A stretch of DNA of 64,000 bases. Source: Protonemura montana. Its lineage: Eukaryota > Arthropoda > Insecta > Plecoptera > Nemouridae. The notes under the pieces are model-generated. The model was not told the origin of the DNA, did no database searches, and worked only from the letters and a program-made list of their open reading frames with translations. A program made the translations under genes and the position numbers. Of the stretch, positions 28,243 to 49,244 are shown piece after piece. The stretch is taken from contig OX387610.1 of the NCBI GenBank assembly GCA_947568835.1, forward strand, positions 6,907,501 through 6,971,500, read 5' to 3'. The first letter of the stretch is position 1. Each line of letters begins with the position of its first letter.

Positions 28243-28916
28243 TTCACATTTTACTCTGCATTCATACATTCCTGTTTCGATTTGTTTGAGTAGGCAGTAA
28301 AGTAACCAGGGTAACTTGTATGTTTGTCATTTATCGAGTCTAGGATTCAATGGGATCTTGGCGGGGGTTGATTGCGTAGGCGAGAAAGTTGTTCGTCCAT
28401 AGGTCCAACGACAGTGTCAAAGAGCGAGGAGAATGTTCATGACAAAGACGATACATGGAGGCAGCGCAACGCATGTTTAAAGTGCGTTTTCTCGCTAGCT
28501 AGCATTTCACTGGAGAAGCTTTAGCCTTTGAGCGTAAATGTGGAGTAACAAGAGTAAAAAAAAGTAGTCGAGTTTTGTGGAAGTCAAAGTTAACAGCTGT
28601 AACAAATGCGTCAACCATGTGTCAAATCCAAAATATCTCTTGCAGTTGACTGATAAATGTTGGACCTTTGGCTAAACTACAAACCCGACCTTAGCGATTG
28701 ACAATTGACAGTAATACCTAGCCTAACCGTGTTAGCGTTCGCATTAGCAACATGGTTGAGATTAATTAAATATATATAAAAGACACGAGAAGCCAGTGGC
28801 GAGTGAGGTTCAAGTTCGGAAAAAAAGAAGTGCTCGTATTTTTTTGCATGTTGTTTCCTTCCTGTTGTCGCGGAGAGGCATTTCGTTGCGTGGCTTGTTG
28901 TGCTCGAAACACGAGC

Positions 28917-29763
<847 letters not shown>

Positions 29764-29785
29764 CTCTACGTTTCTGACCTTCTGT

Positions 29786-30455
29786 CCTGAAATAATGAAA
29801 AATAGGTGGTCAGCAATGATTAATCATGCTCAGTCATTCAGGTTCAGTGTAGGTCCACTGCATTTTGACATTGATTGACGTTTCGCCATATTTAGGTGTT
29901 AAGTTAATTTTCATTGCTCTACTAAATCATTAACAACCAATGTTAGCATTATACATTCAAATTTTGCATCTCACCTTCAATTAAAAGGACATTAACTTAA
30001 ATTAAATATCACTATGCGGCCCTTTCAGCGAATTCGGCTGCACGAAGTCGATAAAGCAGTCTTGCATATGGCGGCCCTCTGGTGCCGCTGTCAGTGAGGG
30101 GCAGCAGACAGTAAAATGTCGCATCACCTTGAAGCCTTTAAATATCTTTATTCACGTGATAAGAGACTAATAACTTTTCTCTTATCTCAAAAAAACTAGT
30201 CAGATAGCGGAGTAGCTCTGGAACAGTCGACGTCGTAAGCGAATTTTCCGGTATGTGTCTCACAACCTCACTTCCACACAAAATTCCTTTGTACACTTGC
30301 CCGACTCTTCCCTGCCATTCAGTTTTCATGTAAACAATCAACACTATTATTTTAATTATCAACAAATTTACACTTACAGCTTGCAGCCACTTGAGCAACA
30401 ATTTCATAGTGTGTGGGGCAGGTGGACATTAACTAGGCTCTTTTTTCTTCGTAGA
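29786..30455. promoter_or_regulatory. Elongin C / GALE head-to-head promoter region
   Basis: The two start codons are divergent and only 693 bp apart. On the minus strand CTGCAAGCT ending at 30378 is followed by a consensus donor (GTAAGTGT) that would splice to the acceptor at 29787-29788, giving an elongin C leader exon near 30378-30440. On the plus strand GALE's ATG follows a pyrimidine tract (CTCTTTTTTCTTCGTAG), which may be a splice acceptor or a TOP-like initiator. A minus-strand ORF (30138-30407, single hydrophobic segment) overlaps and is probably incidental. Confidence 0.5.
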
Positions 30456-37216
<6,761 letters not shown>

Positions 37217-37400
37217 GTTCCTTGCCGAGCTGAAAATAGTCATCAGCGTTTCGAAGGGAACGCACCAGTGAACCAACCGAGTCATTTTATCAACCTTCAA
37301 AAAATTTTAACCTGTTCTTTGTGTACGACAGTATTGCCATTGGCATAAAGAGTGTTGCCATAAATTGTTCCTTGCTTTTTTTGGGTGAATATTAATTAAT

Positions 37401-37406
37401 AATAAA
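37401..37406 (+). terminator. GALE poly(A) signal
   Basis: AATAAA lies 185 nt after the GALE stop codon, in an AT-rich stretch, with a second AATAAA-like hexamer 9 nt further on. The spacing fits a short 3' UTR. Confidence 0.65.
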
Positions 37407-40149
37407 GAAATAAAACATTACAAATTATGGACGATTATCGCTCTTGAAATTATTTGCATGTTTCTTTTGAAATATAAGCTAGGAATGAAGGCACTCCATT
37501 AAAATTTCAGCGTAATAGCGAATTTCGATAGAAAGTGAAAATTAACAGTCAATTTGAATATGACGATAAATTAAAAGACTGTTCGACCGACATTTCATTC
37601 GCCAATGACCTTCGCTGATGGAATGTCGCCCATTCAAATTGTATTTTGAAGTAGTTCGCAATTTCACCAACAGGTAGCAGAGCGACTAAAATGGCCGATC
37701 TGTATGTCAAAATAAAAATATAGTGCATTGTTTGTTTGCTAATTTCACTGCGCCGGTGCTATTTACAAAGTATTGGTAACTAAAATCTTATCACGCAACC
37801 GCCGAAACTATTTTTTTAATCAGCTTGTGAGGATAAAGTGTTAATTCTTGTTCGCTCGAATTGCATGGCCTCTGGCCGCTCGTAGGACTACTTTCAGTCA
37901 GAAACCTGCGTCAGTTCGGTGCGTCTTCTTTCGTGAGCGCTCAGTGCCCTGCCCATTATTCAACACGAACACGCGATCTGAGTGATTTAACCCGGCTGTG
38001 CAAACTTTCATGGATATTCTGACCAAGCAATAAGGTAACCAAGCGTCACAACTTATCATTCAAATCTCAGCAACGACCTGTACTAATTGTTCAGATAATT
38101 TATCTGCATGGCTAGCATAAACCTGAACACAGCCTATTCCGGCCCATCCTATCATTCAAACGTTTTTCGAATATCAATGTGATCAAAGCTTGTCTTAGCA
38201 CCACATTTTGGTATGTACTAACTTCTAGCCACATCTCTAACCGGCACCTATGTCGGCGTATAACTCAAAGGATGAAAGCAAGTGAAAAACATGTTATGAC
38301 AGTCTCCAATCCCAACCCTTTTTTGTGCCACCGAAATACCTGTGATGTCAACAGTAACATTCTGCCGCCAGCAAGTCTGGTAATTACAGTGTTCACACCC
38401 AGTTCTGTCTTTCGCTTTCAAATGCCTAGCCACTATTCAAAGTTGGAATACTATTTCTAACCAAGCATTTTATTAGCGTTTCGTATATGATGCAGGTCAT
38501 GGAGGAATAACTCTAACCATAATCGCATGGTAATTACTTACGTTACCGTAAACTCGTCGATGAAAAAGGAACTGGTATTGCATCTTTCAGCGGTTATTGG
38601 AAAGAAAAGTAACAGTAAGCCGATGGTGGTGGGGCACTTGTAAAGTGCATTCACTCCGACTTGCAACAAGTTTGCATCGATTTTGTTAGCCGAGACGATT
38701 TAAAATTCGGGTCGTGTCTACCCGTTGTATGTCTACAACCTAGCCAAGCGGCAGAATTCGTATACGTTTCATTGTCGTTTGTTTTCATTGTCGTCGATGC
38801 CAATGCCCTGCACTCTACCTGATAATAAAATTAATGCTGACAAAAAAAACCGTAAGATTACGCAGATTAAAATTAATAGCTCGTATTCAAACCGCCGCTG
38901 TCATTATTTTCATATAGAACAGAAAATTACAGCTGATTTCAACGGTTTGTCATTTTCTCACAATTAAACCAACGAGAGTGTAGCCGAGAAAGCCTCATTT
39001 CATTGCAGCATCATTTCGATTTTATTCTCACCAAACTCGATTGTGCTGCAAGCATTGTTGTAAAACCTTCCAACTACCAATTTCCACGAGAAACAAGATT
39101 GCATATTTGCACGACTGACTAAAATTCTAATAACAGCCCGACGCTGATTCCCAAGCCAAATGCCCTTGCAAGGTTTACATCGGTAGAATCGCCAACACGA
39201 CCGCTCGCGGCCCAACTATGCAGAGAACCCAGTCTTTCTTTTAGTATATCTGCTAAAATATTCAGGAGGCGCTAATAGCTCGGCTAAATAGGCACATTGT
39301 CCAAACACTGGCTACAAAACTCGCCCACACGCATCTTCTAGTCCGCCTATAGTCAGTCATCTCCACCATTCATCGTGACAAATTGAACGATCTTTTTTTA
39401 ATGATGTCGTCACCCCATCAACTCATCCATCACAATAGTACTCTCATCGCATTCATGCACTCTATATATGTAATGTACATTCTGTAATTTATGCAGTAGT
39501 GAAATGGCCGATGGGCCAGCTAGCACGCCCAGTGACCTTACGACCTAGCAGCTCGTACTAATGACTGCCCATCAGCTAAGGCGAGCATGTATTGTGTCCA
39601 CTGCAGCAGAACTGCCCACCAATTGGCTTCAATAACACAAGATGTCTTCGACCAGGGGTCGGTAAATGGTAATACGAAACCACCCGGATTTCGAGATGGG
39701 ATTCTTGTTTCGATATCTGCCCTATTAGTATAAGAAGTACTTTATCTGGCCAGGTACTTGTTTCCAACAAGTTTTATCAATGTGGAGCGAATGTCCAGAC
39801 AATTTTTAGGTTATCGATGTAGCACTGCTCTATAGTCGTTTCATTGATAAAACCGCCAACTTTGAAGCCATCTCGACCCATTTTAAATCATATTCATGTG
39901 GATGGCCTAATCTGTATTGGTGTTTAAAAGCGTTTAACGGTGGATTTTTGAAATTGGTACGTCATCTGACTGGTCATTTTGCACCGCCCTCTTTCATGAA
40001 TCAGGTTCGGAACGTTATCTTCGGTTTTTTATGCTCCGACATTTTGAAGCTGGAAGCAAGTATGAGGAATTTGAGTTGCGTTCACTGTTCTCTTTTAGTG
40101 AACAAAAGTCATCTCATTTCTAAGATTAATTGTAGAACTCGTAAAAAGG

Positions 40150-40460
40150 TGCTACCAAAACTCTATTGTTATACCATGGATTATACTGTCTCCGCAAAAA
40201 ATGGCCGCCAAATGACTACTTTACCGACAAAAGTCGAGGATGCTAATAAGTATAGTCAACGTCATTTCGAGTGTTAATACATTTAATATCGTTATGTCTT
40301 GCAGATTACTATGTATTAGAGACTGGTTTACGCTCGACAATTGAGCTTCTTGCCGATATTTTGATTAAAATTATTTAATTGTAGAGGTTTGTTAAAAAAA
40401 ACGGCCGCAAGCGCAATCGGATATCATCCTCTGTTACCACGTGTTGCCGGCTCGTTTGCT
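40150..40460 (-). repeat. Clustered repeat family, copy E
   Basis: Reversed relative to the copies at 42.0, 45.2, 46.2 and 53.1 kb. Landmarks in the given strand: TTACCGACAAAAGTCGAGGATGC, ATTTCGAGTGTTAATAC, TTAATTGTAGAGGTTTGTTAAA, GGCCGCAAGCGCAATCGG and CCGGCTCGTTTGCT. About 300 bp, no coding capacity, ends undefined. Confidence 0.7.
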
Positions 40461-41479
40461 TAGAAGACAGTTTCATATACACCTCTGACTACCTACAAAC
40501 TCGATGGTACAGGATAGGTACACTTAGGTCTACACGTACACAATTTCGTCTGTTACATACCCCTGTATCGTTAGCAACGCATGTAATAAACCGCTCATGG
40601 GCTTCTCTAGTTTTTTTGCCTCGGGTCGGGCACGGGTTACAACTTGGCGTGTGTGTGCATGGGCTGAAAACGGCCCACGCACGATCGGAAGGGCCGTCAA
40701 AAGTTTGCGAGGCACATCGCTCCGAATCGATCAGCGGTGCCCGCACATGCAACAGCAACCCTGGGACTGCGATTTGACTCCGAAACGCGACGTTGAAACT
40801 TTGTGGACCTATTATTAAGTTTGGTGTGTGGGTGTTGTAGGAAGTAAAGTAATTGCGAGATTGTGTAGGGATTTTCAGGGGACTGGGGGCAACTAATGGG
40901 CCGAATGCTTTGCTGAAATGGAAGGAAATAAACCAAGTTGTATATATGCAAATTGGTGTCATTCCTCCCATTTATATATCGAATATATCGTAGGAGAGAA
41001 ATCTATTAGCAAATAAGCTTACTAAATGGGTAAAGTTGGAGGCGGGTACAATTAGAGGTAAAATGAGAGATGTGCCACTTCAAATTCAGCTGTTTTTTTT
41101 TTTAACAGGTTGCTTTTTGGGTCTCAGGATATACAACAACAAAAAAACGCGTGTAATATATTTATTTAGGGAAGTTCAGTAGAGAGAGAGAAGGATTTTG
41201 GGGCAAGAGGTCCAAAGAGCCTTCTCTGATAATCTTATGTGAGAAAACATATGAATTTCCCCAACATTTGAGAGAAATTTCTTGTTTCTACCATTCTTCC
41301 CTCTCTAAATCTTGGAACTGTCAACTACAATCGGTTTTGGTCGAGATTGGTGATGATAAGTAATCGCTACAATCGGTTTAAAACGAGATTTGTGATGAAA
41401 GTAATTACATAATCTGTGTCATTTGTGATTTAGTGTACCGCAAAAACGCAGGTGTATCGTTATCTAAAATTGGTCTTAG

Positions 41480-41745
41480 TTCACATATTTGTAGAAGTCA
41501 ATATTTACCTCTGAAAAATGTTAGCTGTCAGATTGATTGATTAGGCTGAGTTGTCGAATGTTTTGCACTGCAGTTCTATTTCTGGTGTTCAACTTAATAA
41601 GAATGGGGTGGGTGTAAGCTCGTGAGTACAGCTTAGATGGTCAAGTCGCGAAGGGTTGAAACGTGAAAACCTGACGAGATAAACACGAAAAGAGCATGGT
41701 TACCAACAGAGTTTTTGGAATAGATCACCACTCATTTTAGTAGAT
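41480..41745 (+). repeat. Dispersed repeat, pair member 2
   Basis: Partner of 6950-7256 in the same orientation. Similarity is patchy but ordered across the whole length, which points to old copies of one element. Confidence 0.5.
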
Positions 41746-41984
41746 ATGATGAACTAGATGAACTTAATTGTAGTGGTCACGGTGTCTGCCAAGGCGGCAA
41801 ATCAGCTGTCAAAAAGATATCACCGGGCAAAAAAAATGTTTCGTTTGGTTACACACGGAAAACACCTTTCGCTCTGCGAAGACAAAGGAAACGATGTATT
41901 GCAACTTGCAAGGCAAAAAATACATTTCAATAAAATAGTCCCATGCTTCCACAATCCGCGTCCATCATTGGGTTTGTAGGTAGT

Positions 41985-42265
41985 CCGAGCCACAACGCTT
42001 CTGTTAAACGCTCTGCTGAGCAAACGAGCTCGCTACAATTGGTAACGGTTGTGACCACCCCTCGGCGCTTGCGGCAGTTCTTTTTAACAAATCTCCCCAA
42101 TTAAATATTAACTACTCAAAACATCGGTGCGAGTAATCTGAGAGTAAAAAAAAAAATACTTCCACAGGCGGTGACTCCACCTTTAAGCGACCACAAGTTT
42201 TGCCTGTAAAGCAGTAAATCTGTCGGTAATTTTCGCGAAGACAGTTAAACATTAGCGCTTAGATT
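41985..42265 (+). repeat. Clustered repeat family, copy A
   Basis: Landmarks in order: TGAGCAAACGAGC, GTTGTGACCACCCCTCGGCGCT, TTTTTAACAAATCTCC, CAATTAAATATTAACTACTC, GCGGTGACTCCACCTTTAAG, TCGGTAATTTTCGCGAAGACAG. This copy is among the most complete and defines the family together with copy F. Confidence 0.7.
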
Positions 42266-42504
42266 GACTGAATCTTAAAGCCCAATGCTTCAATAAAAAT
42301 ATGTTCGACGAAGTTAGTGATACGCGGACGCCCGCACTCGGGTTCGAACCGGGCTTCAGACAGCGGATGTCCGTCGGTTATATGGTTTGAAGAAGCACCC
42401 ACTTAAAACCGATAACAGTTAGCTGCAAAAGTGCAATTCATCTGTTTAGTGCAATGATAACCGTCTGGTATGAGTGCGCCACCTCTGAGTGCGTCAAATG
42501 CGTC

Positions 42505-43010
42505 AAGCCCATGAGAGAAGTTGCCCCCTTGCATTGCTATAGTCTAGCCCGTGAAAAAAGATACCGGTACAAGGACTGCCCCCTGCATTGCTACAGTCTA
42601 GCCCGTCAGAGAAGATACTAGTACAGGGACTGCCTCCTTACATTGCTACAGTCTAGCCCGTGATAGAAGATACCAGTACAAGGACTGCCCCCTCCATTAC
42701 TACTGTCTAGCCCGTGAGAGAAGATACTAGCACAAGGACTGTCCCCTACATTGCTACAGTCTAGCCCGTGAGAGAAGATACTAGTACAGGGACTGCCCTC
42801 TGCATAACTACAGTCCAGCCCGTTAAAAAAAGCCAGCACAAGGACTGTCCCCTCGATTGCTACAGTCTAGCCCGTGAGAGAAGATACTAGTACAGGGACT
42901 GCCCTCTGCATAACTACAGTCCAGCCCGTTAAAAAAGCCAGCACAAGGACTGGCATTTTTAATTGTTAAAATATGGACTATTAATCTGTGAACCCTTGCC
43001 CAGCCCGTGA
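42505..43010 (+). repeat. 54-bp minisatellite with dimeric higher-order repeat
   Basis: The unit holds ATTGCTACAGTCTAGCCCGT, GAGAGAAGATAC and ACAAGGACTGCCCC and recurs about eight times at 54-bp spacing. Near the right end two successive units differ in the same way (TCTAGCCCGTGAGAGAAG then CCAGCCCGTTAAAAAA), and that pair is itself repeated, giving a higher-order period of about 108 bp. Confidence 0.92.
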
Positions 43011-43019
43011 GATTACAAA

Positions 43020-43425
43020 GGTTTAGTAACAGTGCGTCGGGTTATTGGGTGGGTGAAAATTGTATGTACTTTCTAATGGTTAATTCTGTTTGGGTGAGAG
43101 GTTAGAGGGGTTGAAGTATTATTTTCTCTAAGGTTGAAGGTATTTATCCACTTTCTCTCGCCTTGCTTATCTACCTCTCGACAGCATAGATTTGCGGAGG
43201 ACTCATGTTGTTCGATTTGTACCGTCTTTAGGAAGAGAAGTTAAGCCGCTGGTACCCTAGGTGGAATTCGACAGGAGTAGGGTACCTGCCGGCACCGGGT
43301 GTCCCTTCATCCACAGTTAATGTTAGGTGCATGATTGATCATCCTTATGATCACAATCACCGTCGTCGTCATACCAGTGCCATGGGCCCGTTGCCATCTG
43401 AAAATAGTGTGTCGCTAAAAACCTA
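43020..43425 (+). repeat. 5S-derived SINE, copy with degraded head
   Basis: TCGGGTTATTGGGTGGGTGA is a remnant of the 5S C-box region. The body follows the family: CTCTCGCCTTGCTTATCTACC, CTCGACAGCATAG, GTACCGTC, GGCACCGGGTGTCCCTTCAT, an ATC-type tail, then GTGTGTCGCTAAAAA. Confidence 0.75.
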
Positions 43426-43549
43426 GGAAACCACATGAAACATGAACCATATGAAAAAAAAAACAGTCAAAAAAAATACGGTTTTAAAACTCTAGCCCCG
43501 ACCCGTTGCATATGGTATACAATCAAAATCACTTTCCCTCCCGTATGCC

Positions 43550-43750
43550 GGGCCGGTCGACGGCGACGCCACGGCGTCTGCCGACCGGGGAGCGACGTCG
43601 CCTCCACCCCCCCGGAGTCGGCGTCGCGTGACTGTCGGTCATCTACCGCGAGGACTCCGGCGAATCGATGCCACACGCCGGCGTCGGTAGCCACGACGGC
43701 GTCCCTATCTCTAGCGTCGACGCCAGAACGATCGCACGCACACGTTATCT
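43550..43750. other. GC-rich coding-like patch, unassigned
   Basis: About 200 bp is far more GC- and CpG-rich than its surroundings. One plus-strand frame reads as a Ser/Thr/Pro-rich segment (GSDVASTPPESASRDC, TPASVATTASLSLASTPERS) with mostly G or C at third positions, like exons elsewhere in this window. The minus strand also stays open. I see no convincing splice sites on both sides and no homology. It could be an exon of an unknown gene, or a CpG promoter for coracle. Confidence 0.25.
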
Positions 43751-45209
43751 TCATTACGGTCTATGGAATTTGCCTTCAAAATTACCGCGAGTAAAGAGTC
43801 GTGTCATGTTATTCCCTACCCACCCTCTGTCCCTTGAGTAGGCATTCTTAATTATTTTCTACAAACTATGGGCCATTTTTCAGTGGTACTCTCTCTATTT
43901 TTTTTAATCTATCTTGGAAATTCGTCAATTTTGAACACTACCCGTAGTAGCATTTGGTGTATCTTAAAATCCTAAGAACTAATCGCATATTGGTCGCCAC
44001 TGGTCGATTAACGTAAGATAGCAGAATTGTGACCTCAGCATCTCCTTAGATACCAAAAGTTGAATATCATTGCATCTCAGATGTTTGATGGTGGTTTTTT
44101 TCAAAGTTTGTAACCGAAGTTTTGAGTAAACAAATGTCGAAAACATTATAACACCATGATAATGAGCATGATTTCATTGTCAACGTCTTTCTTTATAGAA
44201 TTATGTCCTTTTCAACTGCACTACAAGTTTCACCGAGTAAAGTGTAGGTACCTCAGCATTATATCGAATTATATATCATGCAATTTAAGCCCAAATACTG
44301 TATTTCTGAAAGAGTTAAAGAAAATACGCCTCACATCTACAACCTGCACCATGAGCTGGCGTCACGTTTGCCCTTATCACTTATCACTTATCACTGATGC
44401 ACCTCCGATTACTCGAATTACTTCCTGATGTTATCTTATCTCTCAGTCATACATACCTATCTGGCAACAGCCCACGAGATAGTTTATGGGACCAGGATAT
44501 TCCGTGCTTGTGACACATATTCCAGTGCGGCTATCGCCGTTTTCAAAGTAGGTCACATAGTTTATCTCTATACGCCGACTCCTGTTTGTTGAATTTTGCC
44601 TGCGGGTCAATGCTTTCGGCAAAGCGTCACCTGTTGTCCGCTGCACTCCTATTGTGTACCATCATATGCAACAGTCTGCCCAGTCAGTTCTGGTTGACTT
44701 ATCAAAGGAGACCATCTCGACCAATGAAATTCAGGATGCTTCTCGTTTTTTTGTGTGTCGCTCCGGTTTGGAAGTGAAAAACTACACTCGATGTATACGT
44801 ACCGAACGAAGGCAGTTTAAAAGTTAAAGTGTGTTTAAGATAGCTAGCCGAGATATAAACTGTTTATACATTACAGCGCAAGAAGCCCATTAATTCGTGG
44901 TCTCTGCTTTCATTACCAACTCTTTTATATCGCCGGTTAAAATAGGTAAGCACGCAATTCACTCGCGCTCTAAACTATGGTATGGTGTATACACACTACC
45001 GAAAGGAATTCAAATTCGCGCGAAATTGCTTTTAAAAAGCGTGTCCCTGCGCATTTCGATCCAAATAACGATTTTTTGCTCCGTTATACAACACAAAACA
45101 ATCAATCGATTCGAAAACCAAATAGTTTTGTGCACATTGAAGCCATGGTTGGTCGTCGTCTCCTGAAACCGTGGTGCACAACCGCTTCTAATCGCCAAAG
45201 ACTGGCAAA

Positions 45210-45400
45210 TCATTGGCTAGGTTTTGTTAAGAGCCCCAACGCTGGTGTTGAATATACCGAGCAAACGAGCCGGCAACATATGATAACGGTAACTGCCACT
45301 CGACGGCGCTTGCGGCCGTCCCTTTAAACAAACCTCTACAATTAAATATTCTTGACTCGAAATATCGATACATGTAAATGAGCTATCAACGAAGATTTAT
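45210..45400 (+). repeat. Clustered repeat family, copy B
   Basis: Landmarks: GAGCAAACGAGCCGGCAACA, CTCGACGGCGCTTGCGGCCG, TTTAAACAAACCTCTACAAT, TAAATATTCTTGACTCGAAA, TATCGATACATG. It is the best match to the reversed copy at 40.15-40.46 kb. Confidence 0.7.
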
Positions 45401-46224
45401 ATAGCGTAATCCCGTATAGAAACGCGATTAATGTTTGAGAAAAAACGAAATATATGTCTTGATACTCTAAAAAAAAGTCAGATTCATCTATTTGCTTGGG
45501 GTTAACGACGCACTCTTGCACTGTTCTAATGACATCGGTGAGCGACTCATTTTGGTAGCAACTACCATCGTTGATCTAGCAGTTATCGGCATTTTTTGCC
45601 CGCATTTCTCCCATAAACCCAGTGGCTGAATCTCAAAATCCGATGACTGGTGGCCACAACTATCTGTAACACACCCCTTTCCTGAGCTTTTTGCTAGTCG
45701 TGACCACCGAGTATGGCATATGATGTCATCGACTCTCTCGGCCAGTGATGCACGTCGCTATGATGCAGCTAGACTTCAGTGCAGTCATCGACTCGAATCG
45801 TTACCTACCTCTGTACTGTACACCTATACTTGCACTAAGACACGTCTGCTTGCTTGTAACCAGCCAGATAGCGTCCGACACCAAGGAAATGTGACTGGTT
45901 TTTTTATCGTCTTGCCTAGCGCGATCAAGCTTCAGTAGTCGCGGATAATGGAGGCGTACACAGAGGCAGTTTCGAAAATTGAATTGAGTGCTGTGTGTAA
46001 GACATTTCAACAGTTCTGAGAGCAACCCCTTTTTAACACTTTAGAACCACTCCCTACTTAGCAGCCCTTCCTTTCATGATGCCCTTGTGTAATCACTGAT
46101 TCGATTGCTCAACGCTGACTTTATACCGCTGGGAGAGCTTTACCGCTGGGCGATGTTTGGCAGACTCAATTAAGTTTGCTGTAAATGGACATCTAGCTAT
46201 ATAGTTGAGCGTCTTGGTAGTCTA

Positions 46225-46510
46225 ACTTAGGATGACCAGTGTCGTAACTGATGACACCCGATGGCGCTAGAGGCCGTCCCATTTAACCAACCTGCACTAT
46301 TAAATAAGTTCGAGTGAAAATATTAATACATGTGTGTCAAGCGTTTGGTTTAGCATTGTTACGGAGTAATTGAGCGTAAACCAGTTTCAAATGCGAGTAA
46401 TCTGCGTAAAAAATACACTTCTTAACACTCAAAACGGCGGTGACGCTACCTATTAGCATCCTCCATTTTTGTCGGTAAAGTAATCATTTTTCGGTTATTT
46501 TTCATGCTAT
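46225..46510 (+). repeat. Clustered repeat family, copy C
   Basis: Landmarks: CACCCGATGGCGCTAGAGGCC, AACCAACCTGCACTATTAAAT, GAGTAATCTGCGTAAAAAATA, CACTCAAAACGGCGGTGACG, TTTTTGTCGGTAAAGTAATC. It is fairly complete but diverged at its left end. Confidence 0.7.
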
Positions 46511-46859
46511 GAACTTGCCCATGCGATGCCAAATGATTTTCAAGGTTTGAGAGATTCCAGGCCAGATCTTCGATGGCTTTGTGAAGTGGAAACCAAAATG
46601 CTTTGATACTTTGATGGCTGTCTGTGATTTCTCTGTCAGGATGCTAGAACCTCTAAAACGGAGCAACCCTCTGTGGAATGACCTTCGAAGGCACAGCCGT
46701 AGAGGACACGACTTCATTAGAGAACACAACGGACTCTAACCGACTCTCAGTCCCTAGTAGGTCTTACTGGGTTTATGTTACAAGTCAGCTGTGTGGTCGG
46801 CCATTTAAACCGACAAGTCAGTTCCTATAGCGAAACGGTGTTCGTTCGAGGCGCGAAAG

Positions 46860-46945
46860 GGCGGCTTGTTCTCTGACCGAGAATAGGGCAGCAGGGGATC
46901 GAACCCGTGACCCGCCACGTGCCACCATTATATAGCAAACGTGCA
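46860..46945 (-). repeat. tRNA-like SINE relic
   Basis: On the minus strand CACGGGTTCGATCCCCTGC is a strong B box, but no matching A box or cloverleaf is present. A similar orphan B box (CGGTTCGAACCCGAG) lies on the minus strand near 42337-42360. Confidence 0.4.
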
Positions 46946-47349
46946 CGTAATGGGAGTTAACTGGATGGGTGTGTCCCACGGGCTGTTAGGTGTTTTACCT
47001 TCTCGCCTAGACTCGGCCTAGAGGGAGCCTAGACTTGCAGGCTCCGTCCGGCCGGAACGGGTTGTAAATATGTTAAAAAAATCAATCCACCGTAGTCGTT
47101 TCTGGACTTGCAGTTTTGCAGCCCTCTTCAAACGTGCATTGATTTTTTTTTTGTAGTGGAGGTTTGGCATACTTAGCTAAGTGTTTTCACCTTTATAGTG
47201 GCACTTCCAGACGCAAATATGTATCCTCCTGACAGATTTTTGCTCTTCTCCACGCGCTGCTCGGTTGAAATGCGCTACATACATTTTGTGTTTTTGTAAC
47301 AAAATATTTCGTCACTCATTTGAGTTTCAACATAAAATATTGAAATTAC

Positions 47350-47620
47350 TACTTTTTCGACAAAAATTGAGGATTCTACAAGATGGAGTCACCGTCGTTT
47401 CCAGTTTGAGAAATTGAATTTCTTTTTTGTCGCAGATTCCATGAATTTAAGACTGTTTTAAGCTTAAAAAGAATTTCTTTTAATACCGATCTCAACGATT
47501 GATGTGCATGCATCGATATTTTGAGTAATAATTTTATAATTTTAGCGGTTTGTTAAAAAGGACAGCTGCAAGCGCCATCGGGTTGCAACTATCGTTACCA
47601 GTGGTAGAAAGTTTAATATT
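47350..47620 (-). repeat. Clustered repeat family, copy D
   Basis: Reversed copy. Landmarks in the given strand: CGACAAAAATTGAGGATTC, AAGATGGAGTCACCGTCGTT, TTTAGCGGTTTGTTAAAAAG, GACAGCTGCAAGCGCCATCGG. Confidence 0.65.
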
Positions 47621-49244
47621 AACGCTTTTCCTCTTACTATCTAATCGGTATTTTGCATTGTCTCGGTGTAATTTGTAGAACGTTGTCGTTTTGGCGTGGA
47701 CGTCGGAAAATAGAACTCGTCGATAATTCGTGGGCTTTTTTTAGGTCTATGTAGCTCAATATTGTGCATTGAAAAGGTGAATACCCTTAAAAAATTGGCC
47801 GGATTGTGCCATGGTCGTAAAATGCATTTAAAATGAACTCGTACTTGGATACGTCAGGTGGTCACCAGGTGTCGAGGCACCTTATAATGTTGGTCGAACA
47901 ACGTGTGTCAACAGAGAGCACCGGAAGTGAACCAGCACCGGAAATGTGGTGGGTTACGTGGTCCCCAAGGTAATGTGGTATGGGCCGCAGTCTATGCTAA
48001 TGGGGTCCGGTTGACATTGTGGAGGATCGAAGTGCAATTATGATGGACTGTTGTCTGCAGCGAGATAGCAGGCTCGTGGTAATTAAGTTACGAAGTTGGC
48101 GTCACTGTTCGGTAACGGTAGACAATGGTGAAGTCAGCAAGGGGACTGCTTTTAGAAGAGTTCAAAGTTGTAGAGAAAAGTTGTGGAAGTTTCATTGTGA
48201 TGGTTTGCTAGACTTATTTCTATCCTAGAGGAACAGTAGAATGCGGAAAAAATATCTTCAGCAAAGTCCTCTACAGAGAGTTTTCGTTTGACACCAAGAG
48301 TTAATTGTTTTGGGATTTTTTTTCTTCTTCAAATATTTGTAGACTTTCTACTGCAAGAGGAAAAATTCGTGGCTTGTGAACGATTTTATGAAATTGATCG
48401 TTGGGCAAAAAATCGTTGGGAAATTTGCTCCACGAAAAAACTGTGAGAAATGTGAAAATTAGGACAACCTGGTAAAAATCAAAAGAGATTGAGTCTTAGT
48501 TTTTGGCAAATGTTATGCAAAATTTACAATTAAAAAAAATGCGGTAAAATTGGCGAAGATGGACAATTTCTAAATAGAGAGCGCATAAAGTGGGCCGGCG
48601 GGCCTCTGTATTCAAACACGAGTGGTCATGTACGGGCCCAGTTTACACTTTCGGCAGGGTGTTAATATTTGAGGCCCAGAATACAGAGGCCGACTTTACT
48701 CGGGACGACAAAACAGAGGCCAAGAAAGACAGCAAAATAGGAAATTCAATGTCTGTCCGATTACAAGACAGCTGGCTAGCAAGGAAAAGCGGCTATCAAT
48801 TCAGCAGATGTTGCTTGTGAAAACCGTGAAAATCGCGACGAGAACTGTGTGAAGTGTTGTCAAATTTCGACAATTTTACGCGTGAAAAACGCTTAATTTC
48901 ACCGTGTGACTTGGACCACCCAGGGATTTGGCGCGCTGCCATCTCGGGGGATAGGACGCCAAAAAGAGGCGACCTATGGATACCCGTAGTTTACAGTATT
49001 TTAACGAAATCACACGATATAAGGCACTTTTTTTAACGTTCGAATGCCACTTTGTCACGACTTTTACGGGGTAATGAGTTACAAAACCTGTGCGTTTAGA
49101 TACAATCAAAAACTGTTCTTGTTTAGTTTGTTGTCAATGAATCTAACGAAATGATGTACAGACACATTTTCTTAAACACAAAATATGCACAACGGTTGTT
49201 TTGTGAAAAGTGTCTCACTTTCTTATTCTCGCGGTATAATTCTA

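Noticed and set aside
30138-30407. 89-codon minus ORF with one hydrophobic segment between elongin C and GALE
   Set aside because: It contains a consensus donor nine to eleven codons in (GTAAGT at 30377) that better explains it as an elongin C leader exon followed by intron; no homology.
40489-40971. 160-codon minus ORF
   Set aside because: Overlapping shorter ORFs in other frames, no motif or homology, and no splice context.
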